This document shows, piece after piece, positions 28,939 through 37,862 of a stretch of DNA of 64,000 nt. Below the pieces are notes generated by a model. It was given only the letters and a program-made list of their open reading frames with translations, was not told the origin of the DNA and made no database searches. Made by a program: the position numbers and the translations under genes. Numbering within the stretch: the stretch's first letter is position 1; each line of letters begins with the position of its first letter. Source of the stretch: Rhizorhabdus wittichii RW1 (lineage in GTDB: Bacteria; Pseudomonadota; Alphaproteobacteria; Sphingomonadales; Sphingomonadaceae); the NCBI GenBank assembly GCA_000016765.1, contig CP000699.1, positions 3,063,001 through 3,127,000 on the forward strand. The letters are read 5' to 3'.

Positions 28939-30288
28939 TCAAGACGGGCTCGGCTTCCACAGCCGCCACACCATCGCCGCGAGCGCGACGACGCCGAGCA
29001 GCAGCAGCCCCCACAGCACCGCCTTGCGCGGGCTGAACAGGCTGTCGTCGGGCTGGGCGAGGTCCATCAGCGGCGCGGCCGAGGCGGCGACCGTCGCCCT
29101 GGGCAGCGCATCCTCCGCGCCCGGCCGGTAGCCGGGGACCAGCTCGCCGATCGCGAGGTAGCGGCTGTCCGCCCCCGCCGCTCCGGCGGCGAGCGTATAG
29201 GGCGGCTTGCCGTCGAACAGCACGGCGAGTCGGGCCGGCTCGAACAGCAGCGTCAGCCGGGGTGCCGCCCCGAAGCCCGGAGTACGGCGGTCGGCCTCGA
29301 TCCGGTAATCGCTGAACGCCGCGCCCGACAGTTCGACCGGCGCGGTCGATCCGGCGCGCAGGCTGCCCGATCCGATCGGCGTCCAGGGCTGGTCGGGGGC
29401 ATTGCGGCCGGACAGCGCGACCGGCACCAGCATCTCGCCCGCCGCCGGCGCGATCGCCACCGCCGCGAGCACCGCCGGATGGGGCAGGGCGAAGCGGATG
29501 TCGTGCGCGTCGATCCGGCGCGGCGGGCTGGTGGCGATGGCGGGACGATCGTCGGCGTCGAGCCGCCGCGCGACGCCGATCGTCGCGCCGCGCAGTTCGA
29601 CCGGAGCGAGCAGCCGCTGCGGGCTCGTCCAGGTCACGCGCAGATAGCGGCCCTTGAGATCGACGTCGTCGAGCGGGATCGCCTCGGGCCCCAGCGCGCC
29701 GGCGCGGTCGCCCTCGCGCCGGTAGAGGATCTTGTCGCCCACCGGAGTCCAGTCGGCGAGGTCGGCGCTCGTCTCGACCGCGAAGCGCACCGGCTGCTGC
29801 GGGGGCAGCACCGCGTCGAGCCGCAGGCTGCGCGCCCGCGCCGTGATCGCGCGGGTGTCGAACAGCGCGCCGAGCGTGACCGGCTTCGACGGCGCGGCGG
29901 GCCCGCGCACCACGGTGACGACGCGGTCGCCGTCGCGCTGCTCGACGCGGAGCTCGGCTCCCTCGGCGGCAAGCGCCCCGGCCGGGCCGACGATCGGGAA
30001 GGCGTCGAGCCGCACCGAATCGAGCGCGGCGCGGCCCGCCGCCGGACCGGTGATCGCCATGGCGAGCGGGGTGCCGGCGCCGTCGAACACGCGGATGTCG
30101 GCGCGGTTGGGGGAGCGCAGCGCCGCCAGCGCCTCGGCCGGAAGGTCGATCCGCTGCACCGCGCCGCCCGCCGCCGGGGTCACCGCCAGCCGCACCGCAT
30201 AGGCGGAGGGGTCGGCGGGGTTCGCCGCCTCCCGCCCCGAACAGCCGGCGAGCAGCGCCAGCGCCGCCGCCGTCATCGCCCGGATCAT
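28939..30288 (-). CDS. DUF3999 family lipoprotein
   Basis: 449 residues. It begins with a lipoprotein signal peptide (MIRAMTAAALALLAGCSG, lipobox LAGC), has a long beta-rich periplasmic part (DUF3999), and ends with a transmembrane helix (VLWGLLLLGVVALAAMVWRL) and a short basic tail. Function is unknown. The ATG at 30288 overlaps the stop of the DUF2339 gene by 4 nt; the DUF2339-DUF3999 pairing is frequent in proteobacteria and suggests one envelope complex. Confidence 0.88.
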   Translation of the reverse strand: MIRAMTAAALALLAGCSGREAANPADPSAYAVRLAVTPAAGGAVQRIDLPAEALAALRSPNRADIRVFDGAGTPLAMAITGPAAGRAALDSVRLDAFPIVGPAGALAAEGAELRVEQRDGDRVVTVVRGPAAPSKPVTLGALFDTRAITARARSLRLDAVLPPQQPVRFAVETSADLADWTPVGDKILYRREGDRAGALGPEAIPLDDVDLKGRYLRVTWTSPQRLLAPVELRGATIGVARRLDADDRPAIATSPPRRIDAHDIRFALPHPAVLAAVAIAPAAGEMLVPVALSGRNAPDQPWTPIGSGSLRAGSTAPVELSGAAFSDYRIEADRRTPGFGAAPRLTLLFEPARLAVLFDGKPPYTLAAGAAGADSRYLAIGELVPGYRPGAEDALPRATVAASAAPLMDLAQPDDSLFSPRKAVLWGLLLLGVVALAAMVWRLWKPSPS

Positions 30289-33110
30289 GCCGCGGCCTCC
30301 TTCGTCTCCGCGTCCTTCGACTCGTCTCCACGCGGCGGCAGCGGCGCGAAATAGCCGACCACCAGCATCAACGCGCCGACGACGATGAAGGTCACGATCC
30401 GCGCGCCGCCGCTGGCGTTCGACAGGTCGACGAAGAACAGCTTGAGCACCACGACGACGAGCAGCGCCGCCCCTGCGATCCACACGCCGCGCTGCGCCCG
30501 GCGATGCGCGAACAGCATCAGGCCGAGCGAGAGCAGCGTCCACAGGATGGTGAGCCCCGCCTGCACCACCGCCGATCCGAGCAGCGCGTCGGCATCCCAG
30601 GCGACGCCCAGATAGTGGTGGGCGAAGCGCAGCCACAGCATGTTGACGTCGACGAAGCCGAGTCCCGCCAGCGCCATCCACGCGCCGCGTCCGCCCACCC
30701 AGCCGAAGCCGGCATAGGGCGGGGCGACCGCGATCAGGCTGCGCCGCCACAGCACCAGCACCGCGAGCGCCAGCGCCAGGGTCAGCTCGACCGGATTGAG
30801 CAGCGGCATATAGGGCAGCGGCGCGGAATCGCCCTCGGCGAGCAGCGCGGCGGCGAGCGAGCCGCCATAGACCAGCGCCGCGACCGGCAGCGCCGCCTGC
30901 GCATGATAGCCGGCGAGGTGGCGGTCCAGCGGCCAGCGCCGCTCCCCGGCCGGCCGCCGTGCCGCGCCGCCCGCCCAGACCGCGAGCAGGGCGAGCACCG
31001 CCACCGCCGCGACGAGGAACACCACCCCCGCCCAGCTGCTGTCCCACAGCGCGGCGCGGTCGATCCCCAGCCACAGCGCGTCGGCGATCAGCGCCACCGC
31101 CAGCCACACCCCGCCGACATGGCCGAGCCGCTGGAGCAGGCGCTGGCCGGCGCCCTCCGCGTCATGGTCGTTGGCGTGGAGCAGGTGGAGGTGCAGGCCG
31201 ACCGCGACGATCCAGGCGATCCAGCCGGGATGGTAGAGGACATGGTGGTTGAGCGCGGCCTGCCCGATCCACGTCCCGGCGAGCACGACCAGCGTGACCC
31301 GGCCGGGCCAGGTCGCGACCTCCCAGCGCAGCCGCCGCCCGACCAGGGCCGCGACCCACGCGCTGGCGACGAGCGCGACCATCGTCAGCAGCTGCTGCGT
31401 CGCCGCCGCGAACACCGGCACCGCGCCGCCGCCGGCCACCGGGGAGGGCATAGTGCGGCAAATCTCGGCGATCAGCGCCAGCGACCACAGCAGGAAGCCG
31501 GCGAGGAAGACGGGCTTGCCGAGCATCGCCTCCACCCCCGCATAGGCACGGGCGGGGCGCGATCCGCTGTGCGGCAGCGGCGGCAGGCGCAGCCACCAGG
31601 CGGTGAGCAGCGCCGGCAGCGCCGCGAGCAGCCCGGTCAGGAACACCGGATTGACGATCGGCAGCGCCTGCGGCCCGCTTTCGAGCAGGGCGAGGAACAT
31701 CAGCGCGGCGACGCCCTGGAGCAGCAGGCCGAAGGCGCGCGGCATCCAGCGCGCCTGCCGCATCCCGACCCAGAAGGCGCCCGCGCCTTCGAGCGCCCAG
31801 GCCGATCCGGTCCAGCGCGCGCCGAGCGCGAGCGGAATGGCGAGGGTGACGAAGCCGACGCCGATCGCCAGCATCGTCTCGGCGAGCAGCCGGTAGCCGT
31901 CGCCGCCGCGCCGCCGCACCGCGACCGCGAGGCCGAGGTAGAGCGCCGCGAAGCCGAGCGCGGCGAAGGCCGCGCCATAGTCGAACGCCGCGACCAGCCC
32001 GGTCTCCAGCCCGAAGCCGGCGAGCGCGGTGCCGAACAGCAGGCTGCTGTCGACGAAGCGCCCGGCCCGGCTCTCGCTGTTGCGCGCATAGAGGATCGCG
32101 ATGGCGAGATAGATCAGCACCGAGACGATCAGGAAGGGCTGCGCGACCGCATAATCCTGCGGCCGGTAGCTGGTCGCGCCCCACAGCATGGCGACGCCGA
32201 AGGTCGCGGCGAAGCCGATCAGGTTGATGCTGCGCCACGCCTTCTTCCAGGCAAGAGCGAGCACGCCGAGGTTGAGCAGCAGATGATAGCCGAACATCAC
32301 CGCCACCGGCCCGCCATCGCCGCCGAGCAGCAGCGGCACCGCATAGCCGCCCGCGAAGGCGGCGGCGGCGAGGCCCTGCGCGTCCTGGAGCAGCGCCAGC
32401 GCGACGGCGGCGGCGCAGACCAGCACCATCAGCGCGAAGGCGGCGGGCAGCGGCAGGATCGGATAGAGCGCCGCCGCCGCGAAGATCGTCAGATAGAGGA
32501 TGGCGACGCCGCCGCCCTGCAACGCCAGCGCGAAGCCGGGGCGCGCGGTCCGCCGGTTGAAGCCGACCGCGAGCAGCGCGATCCCCGCCGCCGCGACCAG
32601 CGCCAGCCGCGCCTCGATCGGCAGCAGCCCGGCCCCGGCCGCCCAGCGCGCGAGGAAGGCGAGGCCGATGAACAGCACGACGAGGCCGGCGCGGACGATG
32701 GTGTTGCCGCCCAGCAGCCAGTCGCGCGCCGCCGCGAAGCCGCGCTCGACGATGCCGGGCTCGGCCGGTTCGGCGGGGGCGGCAGGAGCGGCGGGCCACT
32801 CCGGCAGCCGGACGACCGTCGGCGGCTGCGGCCGTTCGGGCTCGGCCGGAGCGGGGGCCTCGACCGTCGGGCGCGGCGCCGCCGTCTCGTTGACGATCCG
32901 GACCCCGCCGCGTTCGGCCGGTTCGGCCGGAACGGAAGCGGCCTCGCCGCCGCGATCGGCGAGCATCGCCCGGACCTCGGCCCGCACCGCCGCGCGCAGG
33001 CCCCAGCCGGCCCCGGCCCCGACGATCGCGCCGAGGATCATGCCATATTGCTCGAAATCGGCGGCGAACAGGCCGAACAAGGCTCCGACGACCAGTCCCC
33101 ACAGGATCAT
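30285..33110 (-). CDS. DUF2339 family large membrane protein
   Basis: A 941-residue protein with an N-terminal glycine-rich hydrophobic hairpin, a Pro/Glu-rich linker (about residues 60-130) and then well over twenty predicted transmembrane helices. This is the DUF2339 architecture; function is unknown. The ATG at 33110 follows a GGAGGG site. It is translationally coupled to the downstream DUF3999 lipoprotein. Confidence 0.9.
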   Translation of the reverse strand: MILWGLVVGALFGLFAADFEQYGMILGAIVGAGAGWGLRAAVRAEVRAMLADRGGEAASVPAEPAERGGVRIVNETAAPRPTVEAPAPAEPERPQPPTVVRLPEWPAAPAAPAEPAEPGIVERGFAAARDWLLGGNTIVRAGLVVLFIGLAFLARWAAGAGLLPIEARLALVAAAGIALLAVGFNRRTARPGFALALQGGGVAILYLTIFAAAALYPILPLPAAFALMVLVCAAAVALALLQDAQGLAAAAFAGGYAVPLLLGGDGGPVAVMFGYHLLLNLGVLALAWKKAWRSINLIGFAATFGVAMLWGATSYRPQDYAVAQPFLIVSVLIYLAIAILYARNSESRAGRFVDSSLLFGTALAGFGLETGLVAAFDYGAAFAALGFAALYLGLAVAVRRRGGDGYRLLAETMLAIGVGFVTLAIPLALGARWTGSAWALEGAGAFWVGMRQARWMPRAFGLLLQGVAALMFLALLESGPQALPIVNPVFLTGLLAALPALLTAWWLRLPPLPHSGSRPARAYAGVEAMLGKPVFLAGFLLWSLALIAEICRTMPSPVAGGGAVPVFAAATQQLLTMVALVASAWVAALVGRRLRWEVATWPGRVTLVVLAGTWIGQAALNHHVLYHPGWIAWIVAVGLHLHLLHANDHDAEGAGQRLLQRLGHVGGVWLAVALIADALWLGIDRAALWDSSWAGVVFLVAAVAVLALLAVWAGGAARRPAGERRWPLDRHLAGYHAQAALPVAALVYGGSLAAALLAEGDSAPLPYMPLLNPVELTLALALAVLVLWRRSLIAVAPPYAGFGWVGGRGAWMALAGLGFVDVNMLWLRFAHHYLGVAWDADALLGSAVVQAGLTILWTLLSLGLMLFAHRRAQRGVWIAGAALLVVVVLKLFFVDLSNASGGARIVTFIVVGALMLVVGYFAPLPPRGDESKDAETKEAAA

Positions 33111-33192
33111 GCACTTCCCTCCGTTGGCCCGCGCTCAGCCTAACCGAGAAGATCGATGCGGTCGACCGGGTGCGAAACGGGGGATAACGGTG

Positions 33193-34171
33193 TCAGGACA
33201 AGGGCTTGGCAGCAGGCGGGCGGGCAGCGTCCGGGCGGCAGTCCTCGCTTGCGAAGAGAGTCTCGAAGGCAATGCCGCCGCCGTCGAAACCATAGACGTA
33301 GCGCACCGGAATGCCGAGACGGCGAAAGGCCTGGAAATCCGGTCCGCAATAATCGGACAGCAGCGTGGCGCGTCCCAACGCGAGATCGTCTATCTCGTTA
33401 CGGGTGACCGGCGATCCGTCGCGATGGATCAGGGTATGTTCGACGCTCAACATGTCCAGATCGCGCCGATAATCGACGCGATCGAACCGGGTGACGTCAT
33501 CGAGAAAACGCGGCAGGCCCTGGTTTATCTCGGGCAGCGCGGCGACGAGCGCGGCTCGTTCCCATTCGGGCTCGCGGGTTTCGAGGAAGCGGGCGAAAAA
33601 GACCGATCCGATCTGCAACGCGATCGCCAGCACCGCCACCGCCACGGTGCGCAGTTCGTTGCTACCGCGATCGACGACGCGCGTCCCGAGCTCCTCGTCC
33701 CAGCTCGTCATATCCTCGTTGAGCAGGCGATCGCGCGCGCGCACCATGGCGAAGAAACTGAGCAGCGGCAGGCCGAGGAACATGCCGTTGACGTAGACGC
33801 GCAGATTGCGCCGCAGCGCGAGGGCGCCGATCGGCCGGCCATCGAGCGTCTCGACCCGGATGCCGGCGAGCAGTTTGCCCGGCGTCGTGCCGAAGACGGC
33901 CAGGATGAGCGCATCGACGAACAGCGCGACCGGCAATATCACGAAACCGACGAGAAGATCGGTGCCGCTGCCGGACGGCAGGGGACTTTCGAGCAGCGTG
34001 GGAAAGAACAGCCCCGCCAGCCCCCCTATCAGCAACGACAGGACGGCAGCCAGCAGCCAGCAGCCAGCTATCGAACAGCCGCGCCCAGAGCCGTGCGGCC
34101 GGTATGGCCGGTTCGACCCATTCCTCCTCGGCCGGCCCGCCGCTCCCGGCTTCGATCGCTATCTCGGACAT
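33193..34171 (-). pseudogene. RDD family membrane protein, frameshifted
   Basis: The N-terminal part starts at ATG 34171 ([12 protein letters not shown]...[10 protein letters not shown]) after a GGGGGAG site and holds the R-x-x-x-x-F-D motif of the RDD domain. The frame then leaves the coding path at three tandem copies of TGGCTGC (34046-34066). The rest of the protein ([14 protein letters not shown].., [13 protein letters not shown], then a further helix and a soluble C-terminal part) continues in another frame to 33193. With two copies of the 7-mer the reading frame would be continuous ([12 protein letters not shown]). The full product would have about 320 residues. It could be a true pseudogene, a slippage-switched gene, or an assembly error. 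Confidence 0.85.
34046..34066 (-). repeat. Tandem 7-bp repeat causing a frameshift
   Basis: Three exact copies of TGGCTGC on the minus strand inside the RDD gene. Two copies keep frame; three shift it by +1. Repeats of this type can change copy number by slippage. Confidence 0.9.
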
Positions 34172-34282
34172 GCCATCTCCCCCCGTCCCCGGATCGATGC
34201 TAGCGAGATGGACGATGATGTTACAACCGCCTACCCGCATCGGGGCCCGTCGCTCGGTCCGTTTCGGATCGGATTCCCGCCG

Positions 34283-34774
34283 ATGAGCGGGCCCATCCGC
34301 ATCCTCGTCGACGCCGACGCCTGCCCGGTGAAGGACGAGATCTACAAGGTCGCCTGGCGGCACGGACTGCCCGTCACGCTGGTCAGCAACCAGCATCTGC
34401 GCGTGCCGCAGCATCCCTTGGTCGACAGGGTGGTGGTGGGCAGCGGCTTCGACGCCGCCGACGACTGGATCGCCGAGGCGAGCCGCCCCGGCGTGGTGGT
34501 GGTCACCGCCGACATATTGCTCGCCGACCGCTGCCTGAAGGCCGGCGCCGCCGCGATCTCGCCCGCCGGCAAGCCCTTCACCGCGGAGTCGATCGGATCG
34601 GCCGTCGCGACCCGCGCGATCATGGCCGACCTGCGCGCCGGGATGACGGGCGAGGGAATCGGCGGCCCGCCGCCCTTCTCCAAGGCCGACCGCTCGCGCT
34701 TCCTGTCGGCGCTCGACGAAGCGCTGGTGCGGCTGAAGCGGCTATTCCCTACCGCTTCTCCACCAGCGCCTTGA
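34283..34774 (+). CDS. YaiI/YqxD (DUF188) family protein
   Basis: A 163-residue PIN-like cytoplasmic protein of the UPF0178 family. Conserved blocks are [18 protein letters not shown] (residues 6-23), [16 protein letters not shown] and the end [12 protein letters not shown]. The acidic residues resemble a nuclease site, but no activity is established. The last 26 nt overlap the convergent SRPBCC gene. It is divergent from the broken RDD gene. Confidence 0.9.
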   Translation: MSGPIRILVDADACPVKDEIYKVAWRHGLPVTLVSNQHLRVPQHPLVDRVVVGSGFDAADDWIAEASRPGVVVVTADILLADRCLKAGAAAISPAGKPFTAESIGSAVATRAIMADLRAGMTGEGIGGPPPFSKADRSRFLSALDEALVRLKRLFPTASPPAP

Positions 34775-35279
34775 GCCGGGCCGCCTGGCCGCCCATCACC
34801 CCGTCGACCACCGGCGCCAGCGCCGCGCCGCCGCCGGGGATATGGCCGCCGACCGCATAGGTCTGGCGGAACTCGGTGCCGCCCGCGACCGGCTTCAGCT
34901 CCCAGCTCAGCGTCCCCGCCACCCCCATCGCCTGGAACGGGCCGAGCGCGCCGTCGAGCCGGATCATATGGTTCGGATCGATCGCGACCACGCGCATATG
35001 CGCCGATTCGCCGCCGGTCTTCGGCAGCTTCTCGCAGAAGCAGCCGCCGATCACCGGTTCGAGCCGCATGTTCGCGGCATCGCCCGACCAGCTATGTGCC
35101 GGGTCCCACCAGCGGCCGGGGGCGAGCAGCGCCGCATAGACCGTCTCGGGCGGGGCGGCGATCGTCAGCACGGTGCGCACCGCGAAGCCCGAGGCGTCGG
35201 CCGACACGACCTCGGCCCCGGCCGGCGCCGTTGCCGCCAGCAGCGCCGCGATCGCGACGACCCCCGCCCGCGCGGTCAC
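34749..35279 (-). CDS. Secreted SRPBCC/START-like domain protein
   Basis: 176 residues: signal peptide ([18 protein letters not shown]) and a SRPBCC (polyketide-cyclase/AHSA1-like) fold, seen as [51 protein letters not shown]. Ligand is unknown. GTG start at 35279 overlaps the DUF1993 stop (GTGA), so it is coupled to that gene. It ends inside the 3' end of the convergent YaiI gene. Confidence 0.85.
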   Translation of the reverse strand: MTARAGVVAIAALLAATAPAGAEVVSADASGFAVRTVLTIAAPPETVYAALLAPGRWWDPAHSWSGDAANMRLEPVIGGCFCEKLPKTGGESAHMRVVAIDPNHMIRLDGALGPFQAMGVAGTLSWELKPVAGGTEFRQTYAVGGHIPGGGAALAPVVDGVMGGQAARLKALVEKR

Positions 35280-35809
35280 GCCGCCACGCGCGGGCGGATG
35301 TCGAGCTCGCCGAGGAAATCGCGCTTGCCGATCGCCACGCCACGGTTGCGCAGGATCGCATAGGCGGTCGTCACGTGGAACAGCAGGTTGGGCAGGGCGA
35401 AGTCGCGGACATAGTTGGCGCCGGTGAAATGGAGGGCGAGGTCGCCGATCTCGAGGATGATCGGCACCTCCTCGCGCCCGGCGATCGCATCGGCGGGGAC
35501 GCTGTCGAGATAGGCGATCGTCCGGGCGATCCGGTCGCGCAGCTCGGCGACGCTCGTCTCCTCGTCGGGGAAGCTCGGCGGGGTCTGGCCCGACAGCCGC
35601 GCCGCCGCGCCCTTGGCGCCGTCGCTCGCGATCTGGACCTGGCGGAGCAGCGGGTGCATGTCGTCGGCGAGCCGGTAGCCGAGCCATTCGTCCTCGGCGA
35701 CGCCCGCCGCGCCGAAATGCTCGGCACCCTTGTCGAGCAGGGCCGAGAGATTGGCGAGGCTCCTGCGGATCACCGGAATCGAGGCCTCGTAGAGCGTGGT
35801 GGCGGTCAT
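35276..35809 (-). CDS. DUF1993 family protein
   Basis: 177 residues, helical bundle of the DinB-like superfamily (DUF1993). The conserved core has YEASIPVIRRSLANLSALLDKG, DDMHPLLRQVQIASD and the C-terminal FHVTTAYAILRNRGVAIGK. Enzyme activity is unknown. The ATG at 35809 follows AAGGGG; an ATG six codons upstream is less well placed. Upstream lies a terminator for the next gene, so this is the first gene of a two-gene operon with the SRPBCC protein. Confidence 0.88.
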   Translation of the reverse strand: MTATTLYEASIPVIRRSLANLSALLDKGAEHFGAAGVAEDEWLGYRLADDMHPLLRQVQIASDGAKGAAARLSGQTPPSFPDEETSVAELRDRIARTIAYLDSVPADAIAGREEVPIILEIGDLALHFTGANYVRDFALPNLLFHVTTAYAILRNRGVAIGKRDFLGELDIRPRVAA

Positions 35810-35863
35810 GGCATCCCCTTCGGACATGGTTCGCCTTCCCTATAGCCCGAAGCGAAGGCGGCC

Positions 35864-35905
35864 CAAAAGCAAACCGCCCGTTCCCCGCGAACGGGAAACG
35901 GGCGG
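35864..35905 (-). terminator. Intrinsic terminator
   Basis: On the minus strand CCGCCCGTT pairs with AACGGGCGG (35905-35874), enclosing an inner CCCGTTCGCGGG hairpin, followed by TTTGCTTTTGG. It ends the transcript of the small gene at 35954-36277. Confidence 0.85.
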
Positions 35906-35953
35906 CGCGGATGCTGCGGGAGGGGGGCATTGCCCGCAGCAACAGCTTGCCGG

Positions 35954-36277
35954 TCAGCGGGCGAGCATCGCCACCGCCGAAATCTGGCCGGGATGGAAGC
36001 CGAGCTCGATCAGCCGGGGCCCGAGATCGGACACGTCGGCCCGATCGCGCACCTGGCCGACGAAGCGCCGCAGCGTCTCGAGCCGCGGATCGGCGAGCGG
36101 CAGCTTGGGCCGCAGCCCCGCCGCCGAGCCGACCAGCCGGGCCAGCCAGCCGCGCCGACCGGCGCCGCCGTCTTCACCCGCCTCACGAATCGCCAGGCTG
36201 ACGACCTTCCATTCGAGCGGCGAGAGCGGCGGAAAATCCGCATCGGCCCGAGCCCTGATCGCAACGGCAGTCGTCAT
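35954..36277 (-). CDS. Hypothetical protein
   Basis: 107 residues, soluble, no signal peptide or known domain. The N-terminal part has PPLSPLEWKVVSLAIREAGE and the C-terminal part PRLETLRRFVGQVRDR with LIELGFHPGQISAVAML, mostly helical. It looks like a conserved sphingomonad protein. The GAGGAGG site before ATG 36277 and the terminator after it support a real gene. It lies 31 nt downstream of wrbA. Confidence 0.75.
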   Translation of the reverse strand: MTTAVAIRARADADFPPLSPLEWKVVSLAIREAGEDGGAGRRGWLARLVGSAAGLRPKLPLADPRLETLRRFVGQVRDRADVSDLGPRLIELGFHPGQISAVAMLAR

Positions 36278-36308
36278 CTCTTCCTCCTCGTGAGTCTCTG
36301 TCTACGAC

Positions 36309-36908
36309 TCAGCCGACCAGCTTGGCTGTGATCTCGGCCACATGCCGGCCCTGGAATCGCGCGCCATCCAGATCGGTCGCGCTCGGCTGGCGCGAGCCGT
36401 CGCCGTCGGCGATGGTGGTGGCGCCATAGGGCGCGCCGCCCTTGACCTCGTCGACGCCCATCTGGCCCTGATAGGCATAGGGCAGGCCGACGATCGTCAT
36501 GCCGAAGTGCAGCAGGTTGGTGATGATCGAGAAGAGCGTCGTCTCCTGCCCGCCATGCTGGGTCGCGGTCGAGGCGAAGGCCGCGCCGACCTTGCCGTTG
36601 AGCGCGCCGCGCGCCCACAGGCCGCCGGCGCCGTCGAGGAACGCCGCCATCTGGCTCGACATCCGGCCGAAGCGGGTGCCGGTGCCGACGATGATCGCGT
36701 CGTAATCCTCCAGCTCGGCGACGGTCGCGACCGGGGCTTTCTGGTCGAGCTTGAAATGATTCTTCTCGGCGATGTCGAGCGGCACCGTCTCGGGCACGCG
36801 CTTGACGTCGACCTCGGCGCCGGCCGAGCGCGCGCCTTCGGCGATCGCTTCGGCCATGGTCTCGATATGGCCGTAGGTCGAATAATAGAGGACGAGGATC
36901 TTGGGCAT
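36309..36908 (-). CDS. wrbA: NAD(P)H:quinone oxidoreductase WrbA
   Basis: A flavodoxin-like FMN enzyme that reduces quinones by two electrons and so avoids semiquinone radicals. It has 199 residues. The FMN phosphate loop is YYSTYGHIE (residues 8-16); other WrbA marks are [31 protein letters not shown] and PYAYQGQ. Its neighbours pirin and a LysR regulator suggest a quinone/oxidative-stress module. Confidence 0.96.
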   Translation of the reverse strand: MPKILVLYYSTYGHIETMAEAIAEGARSAGAEVDVKRVPETVPLDIAEKNHFKLDQKAPVATVAELEDYDAIIVGTGTRFGRMSSQMAAFLDGAGGLWARGALNGKVGAAFASTATQHGGQETTLFSIITNLLHFGMTIVGLPYAYQGQMGVDEVKGGAPYGATTIADGDGSRQPSATDLDGARFQGRHVAEITAKLVG

Positions 36909-36946
36909 GTCGGTGACTCCGATGGGGATGAATGGATTTCCTTTTC

Positions 36947-37028
36947 CGTCACCCCGGCGGAGGCCGGGGTCTCGGGAGGCTCACGCGCTGCGCTGCTCCC
37001 GAGGTGCCGGCCTCCGCCGGCACGACGG
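36947..37028. repeat. CGTCAT-type palindromic repeat, paired copies
   Basis: Left unit CGTCACCCCGGCGGAGGCCG, right unit CCGGCCTCCGCCGGCACGACG, separated by about 35 nt, between the pirin and wrbA genes. Confidence 0.85.
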
Positions 37029-37038
37029 AGGATGGTTG

Positions 37039-37737
37039 CTACGCCACGTCGACCAGGACGATCTCGGCATCGTCGATCGCCCTGACCTCGATCGTGTCGA
37101 GATCGGCGATCGCCACGCCGTCGCGCGGGTCGGCGGCGACGCCGTTGACCTCGATCCGGCCTTCGGTCGCGACCAGATAGGCCTTGCGGTCGCGGCCGAT
37201 CGCGTGGGTCGCGGTCTCGCCGGCCTTCAGCGTCGCGCCGATCACCCGGGCATTGGCCCGGATCGGCAGCGCGTCGCCGTCGCCGGCGATGCCGCTCGCC
37301 AGGGTGACGAACTGGCCGGCGCGGTCGCCCCTGGGGAAGGGGCGGGCGCCCCAGCCGGGCTTGTCGCCCTGCCGATCGGGGATGATCCAGATCTGGAAGA
37401 GGGTGGTGTCGACATCCTCCTCGTTCTTTTCCGAATGGACGATCCCGGTGCCCGCCGACATCACCTGGACGTCGCCCGCCTCGGTGCGGCCGGCATTGCC
37501 CAGGCTGTCGCGATGGGTGATCGCGCCGCGGCGGACATAGGTGATGATCTCCATGTCGTTGTGCGGGTGCGGGGCGAAGCCGGTGTGCGGGGCGATGGTA
37601 TCGTCGTTCCAGACGCGCAGCGCGCCCCAATGGACCCGCTGCGGATCGCGATAGTCGGCAAAGGAGAAATGATGCTTGGCGTCGAGCCAGCCATGGTTGG
37701 CACCGCCGAGCGACGAAAAGGGCCGAACTTCGATCAT
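37039..37737 (-). CDS. Pirin family protein (quercetinase-like)
   Basis: A 232-residue double cupin. The N-terminal cupin has the metal ligands in FAPHPHNDMEIITYV (two His and Glu) and GIVHSEKN (third His). Bacterial pirins of the YhhW type open quercetin with oxygen or act as redox-linked regulators. The ATG at 37737 (MIEVRPFSSLGGANHGW) matches the family start. It is divergent from the LysR-type regulator, with an operator-like palindrome between, which is the classical layout for LysR control. Confidence 0.92.
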   Translation of the reverse strand: MIEVRPFSSLGGANHGWLDAKHHFSFADYRDPQRVHWGALRVWNDDTIAPHTGFAPHPHNDMEIITYVRRGAITHRDSLGNAGRTEAGDVQVMSAGTGIVHSEKNEEDVDTTLFQIWIIPDRQGDKPGWGARPFPRGDRAGQFVTLASGIAGDGDALPIRANARVIGATLKAGETATHAIGRDRKAYLVATEGRIEVNGVAADPRDGVAIADLDTIEVRAIDDAEIVLVDVA

Positions 37738-37809
37738 TGCGCTTACTCCCTCGGCCGCCACCTCCGGGCGGCCGCTTCGAAGACCAATCTAGGCTTGCAC
37801 ACCGACAAA

Positions 37810-37845
37810 TAAATGGAGATGATCGAAACCCATCGTTTCCATTTA
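37810..37845. promoter_or_regulatory. Putative LysR operator between pirin and lysR genes
   Basis: TAAATGGA (37810-37817) and TCCATTTA (37838-37845) form a perfect 8-bp inverted repeat with a partly symmetric 20-nt centre (GAT/ATC and G/C pairs). It lies in the 125-nt divergent gap and just upstream of the lysR ribosome-binding site, where autoregulation would be expected. Confidence 0.6.
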
Positions 37846-37862
37846 TGACCCTCGGAGACCCT

